Below are positions 10,651-22,478 of a stretch of 64,000 nt of DNA, one piece after another (the stretch's first letter is position 1; each line of letters opens with the position of its first letter). The notes beneath the pieces are model-generated. The model worked only from the letters and a program-made list of their open reading frames with translations. It was not told where the DNA came from and searched no databases. Location of the stretch: NCBI GenBank assembly GCA_948567375.1, contig OX419758.1, forward strand, positions 64,299,001-64,363,000, written 5' to 3'. The translations under genes and the position numbers were made by a program. The DNA is from Lunularia cruciata (Eukaryota > Streptophyta > Marchantiopsida > Lunulariales > Lunulariaceae).

Positions 10651-11895
10651 GGGAAACTTCCGGTTTTCTTTAGCAAGGATGGACAAGATGTGGAGGCCTT
10701 TATGAGAAACTTCAAGAGAGTTTGCATAGGAAACAATGAGAGGAGGAAGAATGAGTGGGCCTCATTATTACCAGATTTCTTTGAGGATGCAGCACTTACA
10801 TGATATGAGTCTGAATACCAAAAGAGAGAGAGGATAGATGGGGAAGAGGAGTCTTGGGAGACTTTGACTTCAGCTTTCATTGAGAACTTTCTTCCTGAGG
10901 AGAGTAATGAGAGATTGATGAGTGAGGTTACATTTCTCAAGCAAGGAGATGGAGAGAAAGTGAGAGTTTATGTGGAAAGAGTGGAAAAGTTGGAGTCCAG
11001 ATTTTGCATAGTGTTGAGGAAGGGTGGGGATGATGTGGAGACTACAATGATTGGCATAGGGGCCATGCTCACCAAGAATTTTGTGGGAGGGTTGAGACCA
11101 CAAATTAGAAGCAAGGTGAGATATAAGAAACCTTCTTCCAAGGTTGAAGCTATCAAGATCGCAATTTGTATGGAGGAGAGTTTGGAAGGGGATGAGAGTG
11201 ATTTGGTGGTGAAGGAGGTTGTGCATCCTCCTCAAGGCTACAAGTATGGTGGAACTTCTGATACTTTGGTGACAAGGGTTGCACCACAAGTAGTAGTTGC
11301 TCCAGTTCTTGCACCTCCACCAAAAGATCCACTCCAAACCATCACAGAACAACTTGCGGATCTCAAGATCAATGTGGTGCAACTATGGGAGAAAAGAGAG
11401 GTGGATCAGAATGTAGGGAGAGGGCCTAGAAGTTATGGAAACTATCCGTATAGAGGAGGTCAACCAGCCAACACTTTCAATGACAGAAATTGTTTTGGTT
11501 GTGGAGGAAGAGGCCATGTCCAAAGGAGTTGCCCAAATTCCACTTACCATGGAGGAAGGAGTTATGAGGGAGCCAATAGAGGGAAAGAGGGTGGTAGTGA
11601 AACCCAAGTGGTTCCTAATCCAAACAAAGGTAAGGGGATAGCATCCGTAGATGTGGTGGAGAGCAAGTATGAGAAGGGAGAGTGCTCAAACTCCAAGAGT
11701 CTTAATTTGGAGCTTTTGGCACAAGAGAAGAAGAGAGCTTGTTTTGCAGAGGATGTTCACTCTTCTCAAGGATTTACTCCAAGCAAGGATACTCCTATGT
11801 CTACTAGGAGCACTTGCACCTCAACACCATCAACTACAAAGGCTCCAAGGAAGAAGTTGGGGATGGAGGATTTCTTGATTTCAAAGCAACAATGA
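10651..11895 (+). pseudogene. gag of copy B (in-frame TGA)
   Basis: This is the Gag polyprotein of the A/B family. The frame runs from about 10651, is stopped by TGA at 10801-10803 at the same codon as in copy A, then continues for some 343 codons. The Gag core (FLPEESNERLMSEVTFLKQ) is followed by the CCHC knuckle CFGCGGRGHVQRSC near 11495-11535, then a Gly/Lys-rich tail. It ends at TGA 11893-11895, created by loss of one G that copy A still has (TGG in A). In the ancestor gag and pol were therefore probably one continuous frame. Confidence 0.87.
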
Positions 11896-14800
11896 ACTAC
11901 AATGTATTGGAGGATGTTGATAGTCACAATGCTAACATCACAGTGGGCCAATTGATTGCTTTGAACCCTACCTTGAGAAAGGAGCTTAGAGGTGGTTTGA
12001 GTTCTACAAGGAGCAAGAAGAAGAAGAAGGCAAAAATTCCAGTATCAATGGGGGTGGTGGATGCCAAGCCAGCACCATGGGAGGCTTGTGAATATGCCTC
12101 CAAGATTGATGTGAGAGTGAATGGTCATAACATCAAGGATGCATTGGTTGATGGAGGATCAGCAGTAAATGCCATGTCAAAAAGGTTGATGAAGAAGTTG
12201 GGTATGATACCCTCAAGACCTTCAACATTTGTGGTGAGCATGGCAAACAAGCAACAAGTTCAACCAGTAGGGGTGATGGGTAAAGTGGTAGTTTCAGTTA
12301 TGGGAGCTCAAAATCTCATCACTTTCCAAGTCTTGAAGGATTCAAGCTATGACTTACTTCTTGGGAGGCCATGGTTGAGAGCAGCACGCAGAACTGATCA
12401 ATGGCACAAAGTGTACTTGAGGATTGGGCCATCAAACCATAGAGTCATAGTTCATGTGACTAACACCACCAACACTTCACATTCAGATACACCATCTTCT
12501 GATTATTGGGAATCAGATTCTAAAGCAGGAGCTTCAGGTGTGGACACAAGCATGGAAGAGAAGACTTTCACAGAGGAGGATGAATCTGAATCTGATTCAG
12601 ATGTGTATCCTTTGTGTGCTATGGATTTTGCACCTAAGACAAAGGTTTTGAAGGACCCATATAAATCACCATTGACACTTGAGGAGGTAGAGAGAAGGTT
12701 AGCTACCCTCAAGTATGGCCCAAATGTTACCAAAGAGGAGAAGGTGAGATTTGAGGAGATTTTCTGCAAGTTCATCCATGTGTTTGCTTTTAGTTACAAG
12801 GATTTGAAGAAAGTCACCTTGGAGGAGCACAAGATAGAGGTGGAGTCACATGCAAGACCAATCTGCCAAAAGCAACATCGCATTAGCCCACCAATATCTT
12901 TGGTTGTGAAAGAGGAGATTGATAAGCTCAAAGAGGCCGGATTTATCTTTGAGGTGGAGAATTCAGAATGGGTGTCTCCAATTGTCATTGTGAAGAAAAA
13001 GAATGGCAAGCTTCGGGTATGTGTAGATTACAAGAAGCTCAATGCTGCTACCAAGAAGGACTACTGCCCATTGCCATTCATTGATGAGATCTTGGAGGAG
13101 GTTGCAGGTCATGAGAGGTACAGTTTTGGAGATGGTTATAGTGGATATAACCAAATCAAGATTGCACCAAAGCATCAACAACTCACCACATTCACCACAC
13201 CTTGGGGAACTTACACTTTTAAGGTCATGCCTTTTGGGCTTTGCAATGCTCTAGCCACATTCCAATGGTTGATGAACCTTTCATTGGGAAATTTGTGAGA
13301 GACTTCATTGATGACTTTTGTGTCTATGGGAGCAAGGAGGAGCACATTGAACACCTAATAAGTCTTGCAACGCTTGGATGAGGCAAATGCATCACTCAAC
13401 CCAAAGAAGTGCATTTTTGGATGTGAAGAAGGTCTACTTTTGGGGCACAACATCTCCAAGGATGGAATAGCAATTGATCTTGAGAAGGTGAGGAAAATCT
13501 CAAACCTTCCATTCCCTTCAAGCTTGACAAAGTTACGCCAATTCTTGGGGATGGTTGGGTACTATAGGAGGTTCATCTTCTCATTTCCAACAAGGCTTAT
13601 GCATTGACCATCTACATGAAGAAGGGTATAGATTACATGGTGATTTTGGAAGACAAGGAGGCTCTCAAAGCTTTTGAGGAGCTCAAGCAATCCCTTGTTG
13701 TAGCTCCAATTCTTGCTAAACCTAATTGGAGTAAGCCTTTCATCCTCTACAATGATGCTTCTAATGTAGCTATAGGATGAACTCTTAGTCAATTAGGCCA
13801 AGATGGGCATGATCATCCAATAGCTTATGCTAGTAGGCATATGGTTTCAGAAGAGAAGAACTACTCTATCACGGAGAGAGAAGGATTGGCAGTGATCTTT
13901 GGTCTCAAGAAGTTTAGACACTACTTGATTGGAGGGAAAGCCACCATTGGCACAGATCACACGGCTTTGAAGTACATATTCAACAAGCCTAATGTTGAAA
14001 GGAGACTAGCAAGGTGGATGATACTCTTGTCTGAGTATGACTACACCATTGAGGATAGGCCATGAAAGAAACATGCAAATGCTGATTTGTTATCTAGGGC
14101 CTATGATCATGATGGAGATGAGCCAGTGGATGGTTCCTTCCCGGATGAGGAGCTCATGACAATCTCAGTCACTCAAGAGGTTCCAATGGAGTACAAGGAG
14201 ATTGTGGATTTTGTGACAAGAGGTAACTATTTAGAAGGGATGCATGCTAGGGAGAAGAAGGCCCTAACAGCAAGAACTAGACCTTACAAAATGGTGGAGG
14301 ATATTCTATTTCACCAAGGAGCTGATGGTCTACTTCAAGGAGCAGTGGGTAAGGAAGAGTCTATCTTACTCATAAAGGAGTTTCATGAAGGTTTAGTGTG
14401 TGTGGAGGACACTTTGCAGGAAAGGTGAATGCTTTCAAGATTCTAGATGCAGGTTACCATTGGAGAGGGATTTTCAAGGATTGTCTTGATTATTGCAAAA
14501 CTTGTCATGTTTGTCAAGCTTTTGCTAGAAAATCTACTTCCACTCCACCACTTAGATCAATTCCATTGCTAGGACCTTTTGAGAAGTGGGGAATTGATTT
14601 TGTAGGTCCTCTCAATAGAACCCCAAGGAACAATTGGTACATTGTGGTAGTTACTGATTACCTTACTAAGTGGGTTGAGGCTAGACCATTGAGGAACAAG
14701 AATGAAGATGAAGTTGGGAGATTTCTTTATGAACTCATTATCACTAGGTTTGGGTGCCCTTTGGAGTTGGTTTCTGATAGAGGAGGAGAGTTTACAGGAA

Positions 14801-15458
14801 GCATCACTATAGCTATGCTACAACATTTCTCTATCACACATAGAGTAACTACATCTTATAAGCCAAATTCCAATGGCTTGGCAAAGAGAACAAATCAGAC
14901 CTTGTGCATGATGTTGGCCAAAGATGCAGAAATGGAGGGGCTAAACATCATTGGGACAAGAGGATTCATGCAGTTTTGTGGGAGTATAGGATAACCATGA
15001 AGACTTCCACTAGATATTCTCCATTTCAATTGGTATATGGTATTGAGTCTACCTTACCTATTCACTTTGATCTTCCTACCTTCCAAAGCATTCACAAGAG
15101 ATTGAAGAAAGCACAAGGGGGTGATGTAAAGAAGTCAAGGAAGGATCAATTCATGGAGTTGGAAGAGGCAAGAGCAGTTGCTATGGTTCAAGTGGAGCAA
15201 GCCCAAAGGAAGCAAAAGGAGAGCTATGACAAGAAGCAAGGCAAGAAGAAGGTGGAGCCTTTCAAAGAAGGTGATTGGGTAATGTTGTTTGATTCCATTT
15301 GATTCAAGAGAGTGCAAACAAAGTTTTTGCCTAAGTACTTTGGACCTTTCATAGTGGAGAAGGTGTGGAGCAATTACACCTATGATCTCAAGGATTTGGA
15401 AAGAAGACACTTTGATATGATTAACCATGATAAGTTGAAGATGTATCATAGAAGGTAG
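11889..15458 (+). pseudogene. pol of copy B (protease, RT, RNase H, integrase), multiply broken
   Basis: Domains in order: protease (DALVDGGSAVNAMS, LLLGRPWLRAA, 12100-12400); an acidic linker; RT (LRVCVDYKKLNAAT, MPFGLCNA, then FIDDFCVYG near 13310 in another frame); RNase H (ITEREGLAVIFGLKKFRHYL, near 13870); integrase zinc finger (CLDYCKTCHVC, near 14500); integrase core (GIDFVGP, LVSDRGGEF); and a C-terminal domain to TAG at 15456-15458. The main frame is open from 11814 to 13298, then shifts near 13290, 13360, 13600, 14400 and 14950. Stops include 13778-13780, 14063-14065 and 15300-15302. The third acidic residue of the integrase D,D,E triad reads Lys (NGLAKRTN, near 14880). Confidence 0.88.
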
Positions 15459-15493
15459 AGAGACCTTCACTTTGAGGACAAAGTGAAAACTTA

Positions 15494-15506
15494 ATCTGGG
15501 GGTAAA
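15494..15506 (+). other. Polypurine tract of copy B
   Basis: The sequence ATCTGGGGGTAAA immediately precedes the 3' LTR, in the position and with the G-rich composition expected for the plus-strand primer of a Gypsy element. Confidence 0.75.
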
Positions 15507-16198
15507 TGTAACACCCATTTATGCATATATGTGGTATTATGATATTTAGCTTGGTATTACAAGTACTTGAGAGATATTATTTATATAGAGATAAAGGATG
15601 ATTCTACATTAATCATGATTAGCTAAAGGTAGTCATAGCTAAGATAGAGGGGACCTTACTTTAGAGGAAGTAGAAAAGATGAGCACCACTATTTTGGATT
15701 TTAGTGTGTTGACTTGATATTATTCTTAGGTGTTTGGCTTTGAGGAAAGAGTTGAGAACTCTTGGGCCCGCAAGCCTTTTTGTTTTGAATTCTTCTTTAG
15801 TCCAAGGATAGCCCATGTGAAGGAATCCTTGACTTAGTGGTTGGTTCAAGATAAGACCACATGCTTAGAGGAAAATGCCCATGTGAATGGATATTTCTTT
15901 CTACTTTTTGACTTTACTTGACTTTTAGCCTAGTAACTTGAGTTACTCCAATAATAAGTAACTTTGGCGCGTAACTATTTCCCAAATATATAAACAAGGG
16001 ATGAGGAGGTACTCATCATCCTTTCATTTGCAACTATCTCTCTCTCATTGAGTTCTCTAGTGAACAATGTCTTGAGTCTTGGAGTGTTAGCCTTGGAGGA
16101 GTATAATGGAGTTGGGGTTCCTTGCCTTCTTAGTCCATGGTGCGCTACCATAATAGCCATCAGAGGTTCATCCTAAGTGAAAGACAGGTTGTCTCACA
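15507..16198 (+). repeat. 3' LTR of copy B
   Basis: This 692-base LTR runs from TGTAACACCC to CTCACA and matches the copy A LTR. A TATA-like stretch (TATTTATATAGAG) is at 15577-15589. Confidence 0.92.
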
Positions 16199-16962
16199 GG
16201 ACTAGGTGAACATGTTTTGTCATCATACCCAAGAATTGATAGAGCAATTGTAGACATACAAAGGAAAAATTTTCTCTCTCCATTCATCTTCCACTTTTTT
16301 ATCAAGATGAGGCTTTTAAAGAAGGACGAATGACCACTCTTCCCAACACATTATTACCTTGCGTGATATCATCAAGCCCAACTAGAGCATGCAAAAGAGA
16401 CCAAGAAGTACATATACACATTTCTCAAATATCAAAACACAAATAAATGGGTGCCAATTGACAAGGTTGCAAGAGCAAGCACAAGCAAATGGAAGGCAAC
16501 CACAAACTCTTTACCAAAATAGACATTGGCTCAATTCCTTGGTCATGGACTCTTTGGATAAAGAAAATTTCTCAATCCAAGGGCAAATTGAGATTGAAAG
16601 GTAAAGGTAGGATTGATCATAACTCACAAGAAACTCTCCAAGTAGAAGAATCCCAAGTCATTGTGGAGAAAGAATTGTCACTATTGTGAAAGTACTAAAC
16701 CAACCTACTACCAAAGAAGAGGAGAAGGTGATGGTGGATGAGAAGCAAAATATCTTGATATCCCAACTATAGGTAAAGAAAACCTCTCCTCTAACACCAA
16801 GATTGGAGACTTCAATTATCTTGCCTTTGGTAGTATAATGAGCGGTGATTCCACCCCAAGAACCTATGCTTGAGAATGTCCAAAAAACACCATCATTTTC
16901 ACATGGAGGAGGTTCTTTAGTGAAGAAAATGATAAAGGTCCAAGGAAAAAATTGTCCTTAGA
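16199..16962 (+). other. Unassigned repeat-like stretch
   Basis: This is Lys/Glu-codon-rich but frame-broken sequence between copy B and the E1 LTR. Its composition resembles the linker regions of decayed retroelements. No motif is recognised and no intact gene is seen. Confidence 0.35.
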
Positions 16963-18680
16963 TGCAACAATATGGAGTTTATTGACGAGTTAATCAAGGT
17001 TAACAAAGTAGTGAATAGGCCAAATGAACCCAGAATATTCTAGTAGTATCTAGGAAGCTACTTGGTACCTTCCAAGCATTGGGTAATGTGCATGCCAAGT
17101 GGTGATTTCTAGGAGGAAGCTTCCTAGCTAGCTTAGCTTGTACTCCAAGTAGATAGCTTCTATAAGGAAGTTTCTTGGGAAGCTTCCAACTAGTTTAGCT
17201 TGCACACCAAGTAAACTATTTCTAAAAGGAAGCTTCTTGATTAACTTGGCTTGCACTCCAAGAAGGCTGCTTTAGAAAGCTTCTTGAGAAGCTTCTCAAG
17301 AGCCTTGTATGTTCCTTATAAATACAAATGCCCAAGCTCATGCTAGGATTTTGGAATTTCCTTCATTGAAGTCCCAATATGATCTCCACTTGATCTTCCG
17401 TTCTCTTATTTCTCTCCTTGGTCTTGGTCGTTTATATTGGTATTCGAGCAAGAATGGGATGGGTGGAACTTATGAACCACTAAATTCATTTGCCAAAACC
17501 ATTAGGATTTTTATGTATGTGTACTACCCAAGGATCATTTCATACAATTCATCACCTCATGCTTTGGGCAGAACTTTCTCAATCACCCTTGGTACTTTTG
17601 ATTGTAACTTATGGAGAACGGAGGATGTGTTGCATTTGTGCATTAATTTAGAAAGATTGTAGGTATTTTGAAAGAGGAGTAGACATGGCACCAAGGCCCA
17701 GATTTTTCATTGCTATGCATAAAAAATTGATCACCTTACTTGATTGTCGATAGAACAAGATGGTCAATGATAAGAGTAGGTAGAGAGAGCACCATTTGAG
17801 AAGGAGAAATGCAAATCCAATTTCCAAAGCCTAAGGTATGCAAGGCAAGAATCTCCTAGGTGTAGTGAAGAATTTTATGTTTGATTGTGAATGTTATTTC
17901 AAAGCTACAAATCTCTAAGATGAATAGAAATAAATTTTCTTGGCTTCAACCCAATTGGATGGAGTGGCAAAGCTATGGTGGCAGTTCCAAGTGGAGCAAG
18001 CTAAAAGACAAATTGTTGCACCAATCGTGATATGGAGAGAATTCAAGAGTGAAATACTTGGTCAATTCCAAGCTATAAATACCACACAAGCAGCAAAAGA
18101 TAGGTTGGAAAAGTTGAAGTAGATTAGCTTTGTAAGGAGCTTCATCATACAATTCCAAAACACTACTATTCAAATTCTAGATATAATAAATAGTGAAGCT
18201 TTACATCAATTTGTGAGAGGCTTGAAGTCACACACCAAATTGGAAAACTTGGAGGGAGCCATGCAATTGGTTGAGTGCTTTGATTCTCTAGTTGCAACAA
18301 CTTGGTCTTGACCTTGACCTTCTCCAAACTTGCCCATAAGTGGTGGAGGAGCCAACATCAATAGAGATTGATGTTATCCAATGGAAACCACTTGACCTTA
18401 AAAAAGGGAAAGATTGCAACAAAAGAGTGGTTTTTTTTATTGTCACCAAATTGGGCACCATATTGTTGTATATGGAGGACCTCGAGAAATAGCCCAAATG
18501 GAGTTTGTGGAGCGTGATGGTCAAGAAAATGAGGAATCCCAATAAGAGAACTCAAGCTACCTATTGAGAACTTGATTAGTTCCAATAGGATTGAAGGTTC
18601 GGCCTATGTAAGTTTACTTCACTAGCAAGGTATGATATTTGATTGTGGGTGTAAGATTTTGGTTGATTTGGTTGATTAGA
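16963..18680 (+). mobile_element. Decayed LTR retroelement E1 (LTR, leader, gag, knuckle remnant)
   Basis: An LTR-like segment starts TGCAACAATATGG at 16963. It contains tandem hairpin-forming units (17100-17300) and a TATA box TATAAATAC at 17317-17325. A decayed primer-binding site, TGGTATTCGAGC, is at 17438-17449. Gag remnants follow to about 18300, then Cys/His remnants and sequence shared with E2 to about 18680. The same order is seen at 49262-52000 (E2). LTR ends are not certain. All coding is broken. Confidence 0.65.
17880..18330 (+). pseudogene. gag fragment of E1
   Basis: The product includes ASTQLDGVAKLWWQFQVEQ, a W-R-E-F-K segment and a D-R-L-E-K-L-K run, then LHQFVRGLKSHTKLE after a stop at 18120-18122. 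This is the pattern of the retrotransposon Gag domain (Ty3 type). It is a short remnant with several stops and frame changes. A homologous fragment in E2 lies on both sides of a solo LTR. Confidence 0.65.
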
Positions 18681-19850
18681 TCTCTAGCCCTAATGTCGTT
18701 TTGATGGTACATTTGATGGTGCAAGGGACAATGGGTCCCAAAATGTAATCAATAGCCCTAATACAAAATATGGCCACCACTAAGTAGTATTGAGCAACTT
18801 CCAATATAACTTTTATTGCCATGACTATCACTCTAACATTTGAGGCAAACTAGTTTTGACCTTGCAATTTTTGTGACAATTATTGTATGTATATACATTG
18901 CTACACAGCATACATCACTATCAACATCATACACTATAGAAACACAACTCATACAAAAGTCATGCATAAATTCTAAAGTACCAAAATCATCCCTTTAGTT
19001 TTTGGTTAGGTCACTCTAACTCCACATAACCATCTTCTCCAATTATGTGATATACCTTATGGTATGCAAAGACCTCAAGAGTCCGAGTGCTATCAAGCTC
19101 CATTTGTTTGTCATATGTTTGCAATCTATATCACATAAACAATGAACTTGCTATAGGTCAAGTACATCAAAGATATATCCATTGTCCTTGAGGAACCACC
19201 ACGAAGGGAGGAATCAAAAATATCATATGTCATCTTCTTGAACAATTATCACACACCAACATAATAGCAACTCCACTAGAAGAGCCACATAACATAGGCT
19301 TATGGTGTATGTTATATGGCTCCTCTAGTAAAGCTTCTACTATGTTAGTGTGATAGTTGTTTGAGAGGATAACATATGGGACTCCTTATGTGGTAAAACC
19401 CTAAACCCTAAACCCTAAACCCACCATAAGGCATATCATAAACTTAGAGTAGATGGCTATATAGAGTTGGAAGGACCTTACTGCCAACTAGGGAGGCAAT
19501 TGTGGCACTTTAGAGTTCAGGTGTGACTTTCTATATGAACTGTGGTTTTATAGTGTATGATGTTGATAGTAAGGTATGTTGGGTAGTGATGTATGTATCT
19601 ACACATGAAAATTATCATGATATTTGTAGCACCAAAGCTAGTTTGCTTGGATGTTGGAGGGTTAGTCTTTGTAGTCATAACTATATTAGTACTTGCTTGG
19701 AGACTACTTAGTAGCATCCAAATTTCATGTTTGAGCTATTAATCATATCATTAGAGCTACCATTTGCACCATCAAGTGGATCATTTGCATTATCAATTGT
19801 ACCATCAATCAACCAATAAGGACTAGATTCTAGGCCGCTCTTAGGGAGTA
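18650..19850. repeat. Large foldback (inverted-repeat) structure
   Basis: The two halves are imperfect reverse complements around a centre near 19300. Matched blocks include 18700-18730 with 19767-19810, 18780-18810 with 19700-19735, 18915-18960 with 19515-19575, 19010-19070 with 19420-19480, and 19225-19298 with 19309-19385. No coding capacity or transposase is seen. It resembles a foldback element or a decayed inverted duplication. A third partial copy of one arm lies at about 20040-20165. Confidence 0.7.
19396..19422 (+). repeat. Interstitial plant telomere-type repeat
   Basis: Nearly four copies of CCCTAAA occur in tandem inside the right arm of the foldback structure. This is the plant telomere unit read on the C-rich strand. 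Confidence 0.9.
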
Positions 19851-20219
19851 TACATTCAAAGTATAGTTCCAAAGAGTTACTTCTCTAATGTTGAGCATTT
19901 GAGCTCCTAACTATGGTGGATAGAGGCCAACAAGCATCACTTGGAGTCTCTTAGCTAGAGTAAGTGTGCTTGATTGTGCTATAAGACCATGTTGTTGGCA
20001 GTATATTGAGTTGAGACTTGAGTTTATGATCTGAGTTGAGTTTGTGACAATCTAGTTGTTGTGGCATTTTAGAATTCATGTGTGACTTTCTATATAAGTT
20101 GTGCTTCTATAGTATATGATGTTAATAGAAATGTATGTTGGGTAGTGCTATATATGTGCATGACATCTAGTGTATATGTATTCTCCCTCTATTTTGAATG
20201 TGGTGTCAAAGTTCTTGTA
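19851..20219. other. Non-coding stretch with a partial foldback-arm copy
   Basis: No gene is seen. Positions 20040-20165 resemble the right arm of the neighbouring foldback structure in direct orientation. Confidence 0.5.
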
Positions 20220-20579
20220 GTTTTTATGTTGCATGGCTCCAAAGGCACCCACAAAGGCTAGGATTCCCAATAAAATTCCTTTATTCATCAACTTGAATTA
20301 AGTAGAAATGTGAATCTATCCTTTGATATCAATGAAACTTACATTGAAATATACTAACATAGTAAATTGTACCTAAGGAAGGGGTATCACTCCAAATAAG
20401 TTATTCTTGGATACATCAAGGGACTCCACCACCCATAGTCTGGACATGTGAGAAGGTATGGAACCATTAAGAAGATCACACTCCATGAAGATTACCATGT
20501 TCCTTAGGTATAGTTCTTGTAAAATTGTTATTGTGTACATTGAAGGAAATCTTGATGGATAAAATGTATGTTAAGACAA

Positions 20580-20610
20580 GCTCGTGACCTGTTTTTGACA
20601 GGTCACGAGC
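20580..20610. repeat. Perfect 12-bp stem hairpin
   Basis: GCTCGTGACCTG at 20580-20591 and its exact reverse complement at 20599-20610 are separated by seven bases. It sits inside the decayed LRR gene and is more GC-rich than its surroundings. Confidence 0.85.
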
Positions 20611-21877
20611 ATCCTTGCCAGGGGCATCCCCTCCACCATTGGAGTTTCTATTAATCGCATGCATAAAAGCATGCATATTTTATAAGTTTTTGAGAAGAAT
20701 TCCATAGAATTTGTTGTTTGAAATGTATAACACCTAGGGAGAGGTTGATAGTAGGAATCAATAGGGAAATGAGCCAATTATGTTATTTGAGTGCACAGTA
20801 AGAACTTGTATCAAGCTGACTATGTTCCTAAAACTTGTTGGTAAGGAATTGTGGAAGAAGTTGTAGCTCAAATCTAGCATTAATAAGCTTTTGTAGTTAC
20901 TCAATGAAGCAATTGTTGGTTAGAGTAATTGTTATCAATGAATGTACTCAATGTTTGAGGTTGGTTTGAGTTGCACTGATAAAGTTGTTGCTATCAAGTT
21001 TGAGTTGCACTAGGGATGAAAGGTTTGGAATGTTTGATGGTATGATTCCTTCTAATTCATAATGAGAAATATCCAAAACTTGCAAAGTACGTGAAATGAA
21101 TCCCCCAATCTTGAAGAATAACTCTTGATAGTTGGTTATGGGAAAGCTCAAAACCATGAGATTCTTTACATCAAGTTGAATATTATGCCACCTGAAAGTA
21201 AATTCCACTCAAGATATAGATCTATTATAGACAAAAAAAAAATTCCCAAGTAGATGGTATCCTTCTAGTCAAGTTGTTGTTGAAGACCATAAGTTTTTGC
21301 AACTTTGAATAGTTTCCCAAAATGTAAGAATGTTGCATGTCAATGCATTACCATACAAGAAAATGTCTTCTAATTCCCCTAATTCTCCCAACTTAGCTTG
21401 TATGTGGTATGCCAATTTGTTAGTGGAGAGGTAGAGGGTTTGCAACTTTGTATAATTCCGCAAGGATGTAGGAATGTTGCTTATCAGTGCATTCTCATTT
21501 TAGGAAAGGTATTCCAACTCAGCTTGTATGTGGTCTGTTAATTCTTTTGTGGAGAGGTTGAGGATTTGAAACTTTGAATAATTCCTCAAAGATGCATGAA
21601 TGTTGCATGTCAATGCATCCCTACACAAAGGAAGGAATTCCAATAGCCCCAATTCTCCCAACTTAGCTAGTATGTGACTGTGAATTTGTTTGTGGAGAGG
21701 TCAAGGATTTGCAACTTTTCATAATTTCCCAAGGATGCAAGAATGTTGCCTAGCAATGATTGCCATACAAAGGAAGGTATTCCAATTGCCTACTTCTCCC
21801 AACTCAATTGGTATGTGCTTGCCAATTTGTCTGCAGAGAGTTTGAAGCTTTGCAACTTTGAACAATTTCCCAAGGAT

Positions 21878-22478
21878 TATAATACTTGAGGACAATAGAA
21901 GCCCCAAGATAAACACAAGAGAGAAAACACAAAGCTTCACACTCAATACTCTGATGCCCCAAAGGAGCATCGGAGTATGTACCTTGTCTTTATTATATAG
22001 CAAAAAGGATCCTCTCAAAGGAAGCTCCACCCTTGGATCAGATACATGGATTGGTGACATGTCAGCAAGCTCTACCCTTAGATTAGATGCCTGGATGGGT
22101 GACATGTTGTTCCTTGTCTTATCTGGTTTGTCAAATAGGTTTGACCAAATAGAATCTTTAGGGAATATTCCTATAGGAAGCTCAGAATTGCATGGATGAG
22201 GTACTGTTGGAAAGCTCTCAATTATATGAATAGTGGAGGGGGGAGAAGGTGAGGTTTTTTTTTCCAAAGGGAGGAAAACCTTTCCATTTTTAGGCCTAAT
22301 TCATCTATTTAGGCCTTTGAAATTAGCTCTGAAGTTTTCAACTCCTACCCTATTATTGGAAATACTCTTTTGGTGACACCTCTATATGATCTACTTAGCC
22401 CATCATATATAACATCCTTCTAGATGTTACCAAACCTGTTTCCACCTCTAGATAATATCTCTAGCTATTGGTATTGCA
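21878..22478 (-). repeat. Solo LTR of the element C family, TSD AGGAT
   Basis: This 601-base LTR is homologous to 9867-10546, in the same orientation. It is flanked by AGGAT at 21873-21877 and 22479-22483. Its left end has drifted from TG to TA. It lies within an LRR-coding repeat of the decayed receptor gene. Confidence 0.9.

Larger units (their letters stand above)
10547..16198 (+). mobile_element. Ty3/Gypsy LTR retrotransposon, copy B (5' part displaced by element C)
   Basis: Copy B is in plus orientation, with gag, protease, RT, RNase H, integrase, polypurine tract and 3' LTR. Its leader and 5' LTR are absent at 10547 because the 5' LTR of element C abuts it there. They should lie beyond the other end of C, off the window. 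It is the same family as copy A. At least eight lesions break its coding region, so it is inactive. The sequence after the 3' LTR is GGACT. Confidence 0.9.
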
